NCBI GenBank assembly: GCA_017861315.1
Contig: JAGFXP010000017.1
Location: 1 to 38,569 of the forward strand
Direction: 5' to 3'
Length of the DNA stretch: 38,569 bases
DNA from: Bacillota bacterium
Lineage (GTDB): Bacteria; Bacillota; Clostridia; Clostridiales; Clostridiaceae
The position numbers were made by a program, and so were the translations under genes. Of this stretch, positions 1 to 9,009 are shown in pieces; the first letter of the stretch is position 1, and the number at the start of each line of letters is the position of its first letter. Under the pieces are notes generated by a model. The model was not told the origin of the DNA. It made no database searches and saw nothing but the letters and a program-made list of their open reading frames with translations.

Positions 1-20
1 TACCATTGAGTTACACCCGC
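1..20 (-). tRNA. tRNA-Gly, 5' end only (truncated by window edge)
   Basis: Read on the minus strand these bases begin GCGGGTG and continue through a D-arm beginning (AACTCAATGGTA). This is the usual 5' portion of a bacterial tRNA-Gly(UCC). The anticodon lies outside the window, so the identity is inferred from the acceptor and D-arm sequence only. It follows the two tRNA-Pro genes in the same direction, three bases after the CCA of the nearer one, so it is the third gene of one tRNA transcript. Confidence 0.65.
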
Positions 21-23
21 AGG

Positions 24-99
24 TGGTCGGGGTGACAGGGATTGAACCTGCGACCTCATGGTCCCAAACCACGCGCGCTCCCAGCTGCGCCACACCCCG
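24..99 (-). tRNA. tRNA-Pro(UGG), copy 2
   Basis: A complete 76-nt tRNA with encoded CCA. The acceptor stem is CGGGGTG/CACCCCG with C at position 1, as is normal for bacterial tRNA-Pro. The anticodon loop TTTGGGA gives UGG and is closed by CGTGG/CCATG. The T loop is TTCAATC. It is identical in sequence to the copy at 134-209 and is probably co-transcribed with it and the following tRNA-Gly. Confidence 0.96.
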
Positions 100-133
100 A
101 TATTCATTTCCTGAAAAGCTGTTAAGATATTAG

Positions 134-209
134 TGGTCGGGGTGACAGGGATTGAACCTGCGACCTCATGGTCCCAAACCACGCGCGCTCCCAGCTGCGC
201 CACACCCCG
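134..209 (-). tRNA. tRNA-Pro(UGG), copy 1
   Basis: A complete 76-nt tRNA with encoded CCA and anticodon UGG, base-for-base identical to 24-99. It is the first gene of the minus-strand tRNA cluster. The identity extends a few bases past the gene (about 80 bp in total), which points to a tandem duplication kept by gene conversion or of recent date. Confidence 0.96.
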
Positions 210-268
210 ATAATATGCCTTTTAAGCCTACCTACTAACTTCCCGCCAACTCCTCAGCGACATAAATT

Positions 269-297
269 ATTTTACCCGATATATTGTGATTCGTCAA
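269..297 (-). promoter_or_regulatory. sigma-A type promoter of the tRNA cluster
   Basis: On the minus strand TTGACG (297-292), a 17-base spacer and TAAAAT (274-269) form a near-consensus vegetative promoter. Transcription would begin about 50 bases before the first tRNA-Pro. No strong terminator separates this site from the preceding yfcE gene, so some read-through from that operon is possible. Confidence 0.75.
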
Positions 298-335
298 TAG
301 CAAAATCGATATTTTTTCAAATCATATATAAAAAA

Positions 336-806
336 TTATAGTTCAATGATGCTTGCCTTAACTTCACCGTCCGTGAGCTTAATAACAGCAACGCTGAATA
401 AGCCGTCTCTCGGAACAGCCGGACTGCCCGGGTTTACAAACCATATTCCGTCCTCGTAAGCTATGCCCGAGGCATGGGTATGCCCGAACAGAACCACATC
501 CGCATCTGCCTCCAGAGCCTTGAATTTAAGCCTTGTCATCGAGTTTTTCACATTGTACCTATGGCCGTGTGTGATCAGGAATTTTTTCCCCTGGATCATA
601 TCGATTATTTCGGCAGGGACGGACTTCGTCATATCGCAGTTGCCTCTGACGCTTATGATTTTGCCTTTGAAATATTTGGCGATCTCCTCTACATCCTGAA
701 CATTGTCGCCAAGATGTACGATCATGTCCACATCGCCCATCTTTCTCACAGCTTCCTCAATGACCCAGTTGTACCTGTGTGTATCGCTAATAACGCCTAT
801 CAACAA
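336..806 (-). CDS. yfcE: YfcE/MJ0936-type metallophosphodiesterase
   Basis: This 156-residue protein is a calcineurin-like metallophosphoesterase of the YfcE/MJ0936 family, which hydrolyses phosphodiester substrates in vitro and needs two metal ions. All family metal motifs are present in order: SDTH (D8, H10), GDN near residue 33, GNCD, THGH, GHTH and NPGS. The length matches the family. The start is a TTG, preceded by a GGGGGTGG ribosome binding site lying in the end of rdgB; the next codon is also TTG, so the exact first codon is uncertain. The gene begins two bases after the rdgB stop and is the last gene of the AIR synthase-rph-rdgB-yfcE operon. The physiological substrate is not known from sequence. 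Confidence 0.92.
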   Translation of the reverse strand: MLIGVISDTHRYNWVIEEAVRKMGDVDMIVHLGDNVQDVEEIAKYFKGKIISVRGNCDMTKSVPAEIIDMIQGKKFLITHGHRYNVKNSMTRLKFKALEADADVVLFGHTHASGIAYEDGIWFVNPGSPAVPRDGLFSVAVIKLTDGEVKASIIEL

Positions 807-808
807 AG

Positions 809-1414
809 CTAGACCACCCCCACTAACTTTTGCATCTCAACCTTAATTTTTTCAAGCGCCTTTGCCCTGTGGCTAATTTTATTCTTCGTTTCGCTGTCCA
901 TCTCGGCGAACGTCATCCCGTATTCCTCAAGAAAGAATACAGGGTCATATCCGAATCCGTTTGCGCCTTTTTCTTTTTCAGCTATTATTCCGTCTATCCT
1001 GCCCTCGACATCCAATGCTCTTCCATCCTCTAAAACCAGGACCATGGCGCATATGAAGCTGGCACGCCTCTCCCCGGCGTTCTTACCCTCAAGGGTACGG
1101 AGCAGCTTATCATTGTTTTTCTTGCTGTTGCCGTGCTCTCCGGCGAATCTGGCCGAATATATGCCCGGGGCTCCGCCAAGGGATTCGACAGCCAGCCCGG
1201 AATCATCTGCCAGGACCATAGCCCCCTCCACTATTTCGGATATCCCCTTCGCCTTCAGGTAAGCATTTTCCCGGAACGTACTGCCGGTCTCCTCTATGTC
1301 GATGCCTATGCCCGCTTCCTTCAGAGAAAGGATCTCAACAGGAATGCTCTTCAATATTTCCTTTATCTCTTTTATCTTGTCCGCGTTATTACTGGCTACG
1401 ATAAGTTTTCTCAT
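809..1414 (-). CDS. rdgB: RdgB/HAM1 XTP/dITP diphosphatase
   Basis: A house-cleaning pyrophosphatase that hydrolyses non-canonical purine nucleoside triphosphates (dITP, XTP, ITP) to monophosphates and so keeps deaminated bases out of DNA and RNA. The N-terminal substrate motif ASNNADKIKEI, the acidic LADDSGLAV segment, GFGYDPVF and the C-terminal SHRAKAL motif are all present. I take the ATG at 1414 (201 residues, near the family's usual ~198). It has a GGGGG stretch about seven bases upstream and sits just after the rph stop; an in-frame ATG at 1438 would overlap rph and lacks a ribosome binding site. The rph-rdgB-yfcE order is common in Clostridia. Confidence 0.95.
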   Translation of the reverse strand: MRKLIVASNNADKIKEIKEILKSIPVEILSLKEAGIGIDIEETGSTFRENAYLKAKGISEIVEGAMVLADDSGLAVESLGGAPGIYSARFAGEHGNSKKNNDKLLRTLEGKNAGERRASFICAMVLVLEDGRALDVEGRIDGIIAEKEKGANGFGYDPVFFLEEYGMTFAEMDSETKNKISHRAKALEKIKVEMQKLVGVV

Positions 1415-1416
1415 CT

Positions 1417-2160
1417 TTACGCCCCCGTGCCTATCCATAATGAATCCATCTTCAGTGTATCCTTCTGGGCCTGGATGACCTGCTTTATGCCCTTTTCGCC
1501 AAGCGCAAGCAGCCCGTCGAGCTCAGCCCTGCTGAACGGGCTTTCTTCTCCGGTTCCCTGTATCTCTACGAATTCGCCCGCATCAGTCATTATGATGTTC
1601 ATGTCGACCTTGGCTTTTGAATCCTCCTCGTAACACAGGTCAACCAGCATCTCGCCGTTAACCACGCCTACACTTATGGCGCTTACAAATTCCCTGATCG
1701 GGTAAACCGAAAAAGGCGTCTGCTTGTGAATTTTGTTCACCGCGTCCACAAGCGCGACGAAGGCCCCCGTTATAGAAGCTGTCCTTGTTCCGCCGTCAGC
1801 CTGGATTACGTCGCAGTCTATCCAGATTGTCCTCTCTCCTATGGCTCTGAGATCCACAACGGACCTAAGAGCTCTTCCGATCAGCCTCTGGATCTCCATG
1901 GTCCTCCCGTCCATCTTCAATCTCGATATGTCCCTGGGTTTCCTTGAATGTGTGGCCCTCGGGATCATGTTGTATTCGCAGGTGATCCAGCCCTCTCCCT
2001 TTCCTTTCAGGAAAACAGGTACCTTCTCTTCTATGGAGGCCGTGCAAATAACCTTTGTCTCCCCCGCTTCCATAAGCACTGATCCTTCAGCGTACTTGGT
2101 GTAACTTCTTGTTATCCTGACCGGCCTTGCCTGATCAAATTTTCTTCCATCTATCCTCAT
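1417..2160 (-). CDS. rph: ribonuclease PH
   Basis: RNase PH is a phosphorolytic 3'-5' exoribonuclease that trims tRNA precursors and transfers nucleotides from nucleoside diphosphates. The protein has 247 residues, the normal length. It carries the family's conserved N-terminal MRIDGR start, the basic [11 protein letters not shown] segment, [15 protein letters not shown], and the phosphate/active-site region with [15 protein letters not shown]. The ATG has AGGAT five bases upstream and follows the AIR synthase gene by eight bases. It overlaps no other gene once the rdgB start is placed at 1414. Confidence 0.97.
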   Translation of the reverse strand: MRIDGRKFDQARPVRITRSYTKYAEGSVLMEAGETKVICTASIEEKVPVFLKGKGEGWITCEYNMIPRATHSRKPRDISRLKMDGRTMEIQRLIGRALRSVVDLRAIGERTIWIDCDVIQADGGTRTASITGAFVALVDAVNKIHKQTPFSVYPIREFVSAISVGVVNGEMLVDLCYEEDSKAKVDMNIIMTDAGEFVEIQGTGEESPFSRAELDGLLALGEKGIKQVIQAQKDTLKMDSLWIGTGA

Positions 2161-2168
2161 TATATATC

Positions 2169-3173
2169 CTATACCTCTCTTATATCGTTCAATTTATCAG
2201 CAAGCACAAACAGCTCGTCGCGTTCGGGAGGCAGCACTTCGACTCTCTCTGCGCCGTCCACCAGATATCCTCCGAAATCCACAATCTTGCCTATCGTCGC
2301 GGCCTTTATCCCTTTATCCTGCAAAAGCTTTACAAGCTCCCCGCCTCTGCTGCAGGTTATCAGCATGCTTCCTGATGATATGAGCTTCAGAGGGTCTATT
2401 CCGAAGCTGCCGCATATCTTCCTCGCTACGGCCGCCACAGGCATCCTGTCCTTGTAGACAACGAATCCCTTGCCGCTTGCATCCGCGACCTCCCAGAGGG
2501 CTCCTAAAACCCCTCCTTCGGTTATGTCATGCATTGAGTTGACGCCGAACTCTCCCGCTATCATGCCTTCGGGTACAACGCTGATCTGCTCCATGTAGGA
2601 TTTTGCCTCTTCCAACTCTCCGGCTGTCAGTATCCCACCCAGGATATCTTCGTAGTCGTTTGCAATAATGCAAGCCCCTTCAAGGCAGAGGTCCTTCGTT
2701 ATTATTATGTCGTCCCCCACCTTTGCTCCGGATGTCGGAACCGCAGTGCCGCTCTTGGCCTTTCCGACCACCGTGCAGGATATAACCATCCTGTTCACCG
2801 CTTTCGTCACTTCCGTGTGCCCTCCAAGGACCTCTATATTAAGCTTCCTGGCTTCCTCGTCAATTTCCTTCATCACCCTTTTTATGTCGTCCATAGAAGC
2901 ATACTCCGGAGCCAGAATTGTTACGAGTATGCCTATGGGCTCCACTCCTGTGGATGCTACGTCGTTGCAGTTTATGTGCACGGCGAGCCTGCCGGAATTC
3001 TCTGACGCGCCTGTTATCGGATCAGTCGACAGAGCGCATTCGTGGTCTCCGTAATTGATTACGCAGCAGTCTTCGCCCACGCCGCTTTTTATCCTGACAT
3101 CATCTCTGGTCTTCCCCCTGCTGCTGTCTATCAGATCCTTAAGCTCATCCCAATTTAACTTTCCAACCTTCAT
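2169..3173 (-). CDS. AIR synthase-related protein (HypE-like fold, COG0309 type)
   Basis: The protein has the PurM/HypE/SelD two-domain fold: an N-terminal ATP-binding AIRS domain ([34 protein letters not shown]) and a C-terminal AIRS_C domain ([19 protein letters not shown]). It resembles hydrogenase maturation factor HypE most closely. However it ends in LNDIREV and lacks the C-terminal cysteine that HypE carbamoylates, so it is unlikely to be a true HypE. The substrate is unknown. I use the ATG at 3173 (334 residues), which has AGGAAG nine bases upstream; the in-frame ATG at 3203 has no ribosome binding site. It is the first gene of the operon running into rph. Confidence 0.8.
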   Translation of the reverse strand: MKVGKLNWDELKDLIDSSRGKTRDDVRIKSGVGEDCCVINYGDHECALSTDPITGASENSGRLAVHINCNDVASTGVEPIGILVTILAPEYASMDDIKRVMKEIDEEARKLNIEVLGGHTEVTKAVNRMVISCTVVGKAKSGTAVPTSGAKVGDDIIITKDLCLEGACIIANDYEDILGGILTAGELEEAKSYMEQISVVPEGMIAGEFGVNSMHDITEGGVLGALWEVADASGKGFVVYKDRMPVAAVARKICGSFGIDPLKLISSGSMLITCSRGGELVKLLQDKGIKAATIGKIVDFGGYLVDGAERVEVLPPERDELFVLADKLNDIREV

Positions 3174-3291
3174 CGATACATACTTCCTCTCCAAAGAAAA
3201 CAAACATTTTTTCTACAGTCTCTAGTTCTGATATTAACATATTTTTCATGGGTTTTGATATAATATTTGCGTGATTTGCTTGAAATACATG

Positions 3292-3318
3292 AAAAAAGAC
3301 GCTTTACGCGTCTTTTTT
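3292..3318. terminator. bidirectional intrinsic terminator after gatB
   Basis: A perfect 11-bp stem (AAAAAAGACGC with its complement) around a five-base loop, with T runs on both strands. It starts one base after the gatB stop. On the minus strand it ends the gatCAB transcript and separates it from the AIR synthase operon. Confidence 0.9.
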
Positions 3319-4749
3319 TCATGCCTTGGCGATTTCGCTGTTAACCAGCTTGTTTACTATCTGTGGGTTCGCCTTGCCCTTCGTCTCCTTCATGACCAAT
3401 CCTACGATGAAGCCTACCGCCCTCTTCTTGCCGCTCTTGAAATCCTCAACGGATTTAGGGTTGTCGCTTATGATCTTTTTGACCACTTCAAGTATCTCCG
3501 ATTCGTCATTGTTCTGCACAAGACCGCTTTCCTCAACGATATTCTGCGGATTTTTTCCGGTCACGAACATCTCTTCTATGACTTTCTTGCCGATGCTGTT
3601 CGATATGGTGCCTGAGTTTATGAGCTTTATGAGCTCTGACAGCTGTGAAGGTCCGAATTTCAACTCCTCCACGGCAATGTCCTTCTCGTTCATCATCCTT
3701 GAGACATCTCCCATAAGCCAGTTTGACGCCGCTTTAGGATCGCCGCTCAGCTTCGCAGCCTCATCGAAGAAATCAGCCATAGCCGAAGTCAGCGTGAGCA
3801 CGCCGGCATCGTATTTCGGTATGCCGTATTCGGCAACGAACCTCTCTGCCTTTTCATAAGGAAGTTCAGGTATGGTTGCCCTGATCTCCTCCACCCAGCC
3901 GTCAGGTATGTTCAGCGTCACCAGGTCTCCTTCCGGGAAGTACCTGTAGTCGTTCGCCGCCTCCTTGCTTCTCATGCTAACCGTTGTGCCGGTGTTCTCA
4001 TCCCATCGTCTTGTTTCCTGTGTCAGCGTGTATCCGTCGTTAATGGCTTCCTCATGCCTTTTGGCTTCGAATTCCAGAGCCTTTTCCAGCGCCTTGAAGG
4101 AGTTGACGTTTTTTATTTCCGCCCTGACTCCGTATTCGCTGCTGCCCTTTTCCCTGATGGATATGTTTCCGTCGCATCTGAGCGAGCCCTGCTCCATTTT
4201 GCAGTCAGACACGCCGATGGAGAAGAGAATGCTCTTCAGCTTCTGAAGGTAAAGTGTTGCCTCAGCAGGCGATCTCAGGTCGGGCTTTGAAACGATCTCT
4301 ATGAGAGGCACTCCGCACCTGTTGAAGTCAACAAGCGAGCCGGCCTCCGTGTGGAGGAGCTTTCCCGCGTCCTCCTCCATGTGAATCCTTTCTATCCCTA
4401 CTCTCTTTATAGATCCGTCTTCAAGTTCTATTTCGATGTAGCCGTCCCTGCATATAGGGAGCTCATCCTGGGTTATCTGATAGTCCTTGGAGCAGTCAGG
4501 ATAGAAGTAGTTTTTCCTGTCCATCCTGCCGATCTTTGTTATGCTGCAGTTCAAAGCCAGGCCGGCCTTGATCCCGTACTCGACAACCTTTTTGTTGAGC
4601 ACAGGAAGCGCTCCGGGAAGTCCCAGGCACACGGGGCATACCCTTGAGTTGGGCATTCCGCCGAATTCAGTGCTGCACCCGCAATATATTTTGGTTTTTG
4701 TTGAAAGTTCCGCATGAACCTCCAAGCCTATAACTGATTCAAACTCCAT
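3319..4749 (-). CDS. gatB: Asp-tRNA(Asn)/Glu-tRNA(Gln) amidotransferase subunit B
   Basis: GatB binds the misacylated tRNA and activates its Asp or Glu side chain with ATP, using ammonia passed from GatA. The 476-residue protein starts with the family signature FESVIGLEVHAEL, followed by the zinc-site cysteines (C23, C25, C38, C41). It has DFNRCGVPLIEIVS and a YRYFPEGDL segment, and ends with the helical YqeY-like tRNA-binding tail that closes with IVNKLVNSEIAKA. The ATG has GGGGAGGG nine bases upstream. It is the last gene of gatC-gatA-gatB; its stop abuts an intrinsic terminator. The operon implies indirect synthesis of Gln-tRNA and possibly Asn-tRNA. Confidence 0.98.
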   Translation of the reverse strand: MEFESVIGLEVHAELSTKTKIYCGCSTEFGGMPNSRVCPVCLGLPGALPVLNKKVVEYGIKAGLALNCSITKIGRMDRKNYFYPDCSKDYQITQDELPICRDGYIEIELEDGSIKRVGIERIHMEEDAGKLLHTEAGSLVDFNRCGVPLIEIVSKPDLRSPAEATLYLQKLKSILFSIGVSDCKMEQGSLRCDGNISIREKGSSEYGVRAEIKNVNSFKALEKALEFEAKRHEEAINDGYTLTQETRRWDENTGTTVSMRSKEAANDYRYFPEGDLVTLNIPDGWVEEIRATIPELPYEKAERFVAEYGIPKYDAGVLTLTSAMADFFDEAAKLSGDPKAASNWLMGDVSRMMNEKDIAVEELKFGPSQLSELIKLINSGTISNSIGKKVIEEMFVTGKNPQNIVEESGLVQNNDESEILEVVKKIISDNPKSVEDFKSGKKRAVGFIVGLVMKETKGKANPQIVNKLVNSEIAKA

Positions 4750-4766
4750 TTCAAAATTCCCTCCCC

Positions 4767-6227
4767 TTAAATACTAGGCTTCATTTTGTGCCAGTTCGTG
4801 GATTGCTCATAGCTGTACGCCAGATTGAAGAGGACGTCCTCTCTGTAGTAGCCGCCGATTATCTGCAGACCGACAGGCAGGCCGTTCACCATTCCGCAAG
4901 GCACGGATATTCCCGGAAGCCCAGCCACGTTGACCGGAACAGTGTATATGTCGGAAAGGTACATGGAAAGCACGTCTCCCGATTTTTCTCCGATTTTGAA
5001 GGCGGTCGTAGGGGATGTAGGACAGACTATCGCGTCAAACTCCTTGAGAACCCTGCCGAAATCCTGCTTTATGAGGTTTCTCACCTTGAGTGCCTTCTTG
5101 TAGTATGCATCGTAGTATCCTGCCGAGAGCACGTAGGTGCCCAGCATGATCCTCCTCTTAACTTCAGGTCCGAAGCCTTCGCTTCTTGTCTTATAGTACA
5201 GGTCGACTCCGTCCTTGAAGCTGGCTGACCTGTGTCCGTATCTTATCCCGTCGAATCTTGCAAGGTTTGAGCTTGCCTCGGCGCTGCTGATGATGTAGTA
5301 TGCCGCAAGCGCATAGTCCGACAGCGGCAGGGAGCATTCCGCAACTTCAGCCCCGTTGGCCCTGAATACCTCTATCGCCTCGTATACCGCTTTCCTTACT
5401 CCCTCATCGATTCCTTCGCCGAAGTATTCCTTAGGAACGCCGATCCTCTTTCCCCTGAGGTCCTTTGTGAGGCATTTCTTGTAATCAGGCACTGCTATGT
5501 CCGCCGTAGTGGAATCCCTTCTGTCCAGACCGGATATGTGCTGGTTAAGGAGCGCGCAGTCCTCCACGTCCCTTGCAAAGGTGCCTATCTGGTCAAGGGT
5601 TGATCCGAACGCCACTGCGCCGTATCTGGAAACCCTTCCGTAGGTAGGCTTCAGCCCGACTATTCCGCAGAGCGATGCAGGCTGTCTTACCGATCCGCCT
5701 GTATCCGTTCCAAGCGAAAGCGGCGATTCAAACGCAGAGACGCATACGGCGGAGCCGCCTGAGGATCCTCCCGGAACCCTTTCGAGATCCCACGGATTTC
5801 TGGTTATCTTGAGCGCGCTGTTCTCGGTCGATGATCCCATGGCGAATTCATCCATGTTAAGCTTTCCGAGTATTATCCCGTCCTCGCTCTTTATTCTTTC
5901 TATGACGTGTGCGTCATAAGGTGAAACATAGCCTTCAAGAATCTTGGAAGAGCATGTGTTCTGCATTCCCTTGACGCTGATATTGTCCTTGATGGAGACA
6001 GGTATCCCCGCAAGGCTTCCTACCTTTTCGCCTGCGGCTATCTTCCTGTCCAGCTCTCTTGCCTTTTCAAGGGCTTCAGCCTTCGCCAGATACAGATAGG
6101 CACCAACCTTCGAGTCGACGCTTTCTATTCTGTCAAAGTGCGACGCCGCAACATCCTCGGCCTTTATATCTCTGTTTTTTAGCAAATCCAAAAGTTCATG
6201 AGCGGTAAATAAGTTTAACTCCTTCAT
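4767..6227 (-). CDS. gatA: Asp-tRNA(Asn)/Glu-tRNA(Gln) amidotransferase subunit A
   Basis: GatA is the glutaminase of the amidotransferase and belongs to the amidase-signature family. The catalytic Ser-cisSer-Lys triad is visible: K80 in SIKDNI, S155 in GGSSGGSA and S179 in [12 protein letters not shown] start at the ATG at 6227 (486 residues, the usual length). The in-frame upstream TTG at 6245 overlaps the GGAGGG ribosome binding site, which lies ten bases before the chosen ATG. GatC stops 23 bases upstream and GatB starts 17 bases downstream of the stop, so the three are co-transcribed. Confidence 0.98.
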   Translation of the reverse strand: MKELNLFTAHELLDLLKNRDIKAEDVAASHFDRIESVDSKVGAYLYLAKAEALEKARELDRKIAAGEKVGSLAGIPVSIKDNISVKGMQNTCSSKILEGYVSPYDAHVIERIKSEDGIILGKLNMDEFAMGSSTENSALKITRNPWDLERVPGGSSGGSAVCVSAFESPLSLGTDTGGSVRQPASLCGIVGLKPTYGRVSRYGAVAFGSTLDQIGTFARDVEDCALLNQHISGLDRRDSTTADIAVPDYKKCLTKDLRGKRIGVPKEYFGEGIDEGVRKAVYEAIEVFRANGAEVAECSLPLSDYALAAYYIISSAEASSNLARFDGIRYGHRSASFKDGVDLYYKTRSEGFGPEVKRRIMLGTYVLSAGYYDAYYKKALKVRNLIKQDFGRVLKEFDAIVCPTSPTTAFKIGEKSGDVLSMYLSDIYTVPVNVAGLPGISVPCGMVNGLPVGLQIIGGYYREDVLFNLAYSYEQSTNWHKMKPSI

Positions 6228-6250
6228 GCGAATCGAACCCTCCAAATCTA

Positions 6251-6544
6251 TTATTGTTGATCTATTACTTTCGGCACAACGATATACCCTTCCAGGCTCT
6301 GAGGCGCATTCTCAACTACCTCTTCCACCTTCATCGACTGCTGTATTTCATCGTCCCTGAACCTGTTCTCGATATAGTAAGGATTTACAATGATATCCTC
6401 GTCTTCAGTGTTGAGCTCGTTTAACTTCTCGATGTATCCCAGAACCTTGTTCAGGTCGCCTATCAGCGAATCCTTTTCGGCATCCGAGAACTCAAGTCTG
6501 GCAAGATTTGCTACGTGGTCTACATCCTTCTTTGTAACTGACAT
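6251..6544 (-). CDS. gatC: Asp-tRNA(Asn)/Glu-tRNA(Gln) amidotransferase subunit C
   Basis: GatC is the small subunit that wraps around and stabilises the GatA-GatB interface. The 97-residue protein has the family's N-terminal helix ([13 protein letters not shown]) and the central [18 protein letters not shown] segment. The ATG at 6544 follows GGGG by seven bases and gives the usual length; an ATG at 6562 lacks a ribosome binding site. First gene of the operon, with an extended -10 promoter about 35 bases upstream. Confidence 0.95.
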   Translation of the reverse strand: MSVTKKDVDHVANLARLEFSDAEKDSLIGDLNKVLGYIEKLNELNTEDEDIIVNPYYIENRFRDDEIQQSMKVEEVVENAPQSLEGYIVVPKVIDQQ

Positions 6545-6577
6545 GGTATTCCCCACTTTCATAAATATTATTTTTCT

Positions 6578-6586
6578 ATTTTATCA
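6578..6586 (-). promoter_or_regulatory. extended -10 promoter for gatCAB
   Basis: TGATAAAAT on the minus strand is an extended -10 element. No good -35 is present; the expected place overlaps the T run of the preceding terminator. Its position just before gatC and after a terminator makes it the likely gatCAB promoter. Confidence 0.45.
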
Positions 6587-6596
6587 CGAAACATGG

Positions 6597-6628
6597 AAAA
6601 AGGTTAGATGTCATATAGACTCCAACCT
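6597..6628 (-). terminator. intrinsic terminator after the small membrane protein gene
   Basis: On the minus strand AGGTTGGAGTC pairs with GACATCTAACCT (one bulged A and one G-U pair) around a five-base loop and is followed directly by five T. It lies nine bases after the stop of the small membrane protein gene and upstream of gatC. Confidence 0.75.
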
Positions 6629-6636
6629 GTTTCAAT

Positions 6637-6906
6637 TTAATATACTCTCATCCATATAAAAAACATTGTTATTGCAGCCAATGCAATGCAGGAAAGAGAA
6701 AACATTAAGTTTTTAAATTTATATTTTGAATCGAACATGGTTATCCCGAACAGCGTCAGCGTTACTACCATGCAGCACTGCAGGGTAAAGTAGCTGTCGA
6801 AATATTTGATATAAATGAACTGGTATGTGGTAAGCAGTGTTAAAATCAGCGCAAATATCGTGACGAACACCGACACCCATCCAAGTAAATTCAGGGTTTT
6901 TCTCAT
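6637..6906 (-). CDS. small membrane protein of unknown function
   Basis: I do not recognise this 89-residue protein. It contains three hydrophobic segments that look like transmembrane helices (about residues 8-28, 38-56 and 66-85), short basic loops (YKFKN) and no conserved catalytic motif that I can see. The start is the ATG at 6906, four bases after the AGGTGAG ribosome binding site; an upstream in-frame GTG lies inside that site. It has its own promoter and terminator between ligA and gatC, so it is a single-gene transcript. Confidence 0.65.
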   Translation of the reverse strand: MRKTLNLLGWVSVFVTIFALILTLLTTYQFIYIKYFDSYFTLQCCMVVTLTLFGITMFDSKYKFKNLMFSLSCIALAAITMFFIWMRVY

Positions 6907-6956
6907 AAATCTCACCTGCTAAAAAATAAAATATCCTCGAGTTTTAGTACCTTTTA

Positions 6957-6984
6957 ATTATACTCTTTATAAGGAATTTGTAAA
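6957..6984 (-). promoter_or_regulatory. promoter of the small membrane protein gene
   Basis: On the minus strand TTTACA (6984-6979), a 16-base spacer and TATAAT (6962-6957), about 50 bases upstream of the small membrane protein start. No terminator is visible after ligA, so ligA transcription may also read through. Confidence 0.6.
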
Positions 6985-6988
6985 TACT

Positions 6989-8995
<2,007 letters not shown>

Positions 8996-9009
8996 TTATG
9001 CGTTCTCCT

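Noticed and set aside
23..212. Repeats at the left edge as a CRISPR or attachment-site duplication
   Set aside because: The repeated units are complete, correctly folding tRNA-Pro genes with CCA ends. There is no integrase or third repeat.
1415..1438. Upstream ATG start for rdgB at 1438
   Set aside because: It lies within the end of rph and has no ribosome binding site. The ATG at 1414 has a G-rich site and gives the standard protein length.
3258..3270. TATAAT on the plus strand upstream of the gatB terminator
   Set aside because: No -35 at a suitable distance and no plus-strand gene follows; the downstream sequence is the 3' end of gatB in antisense.
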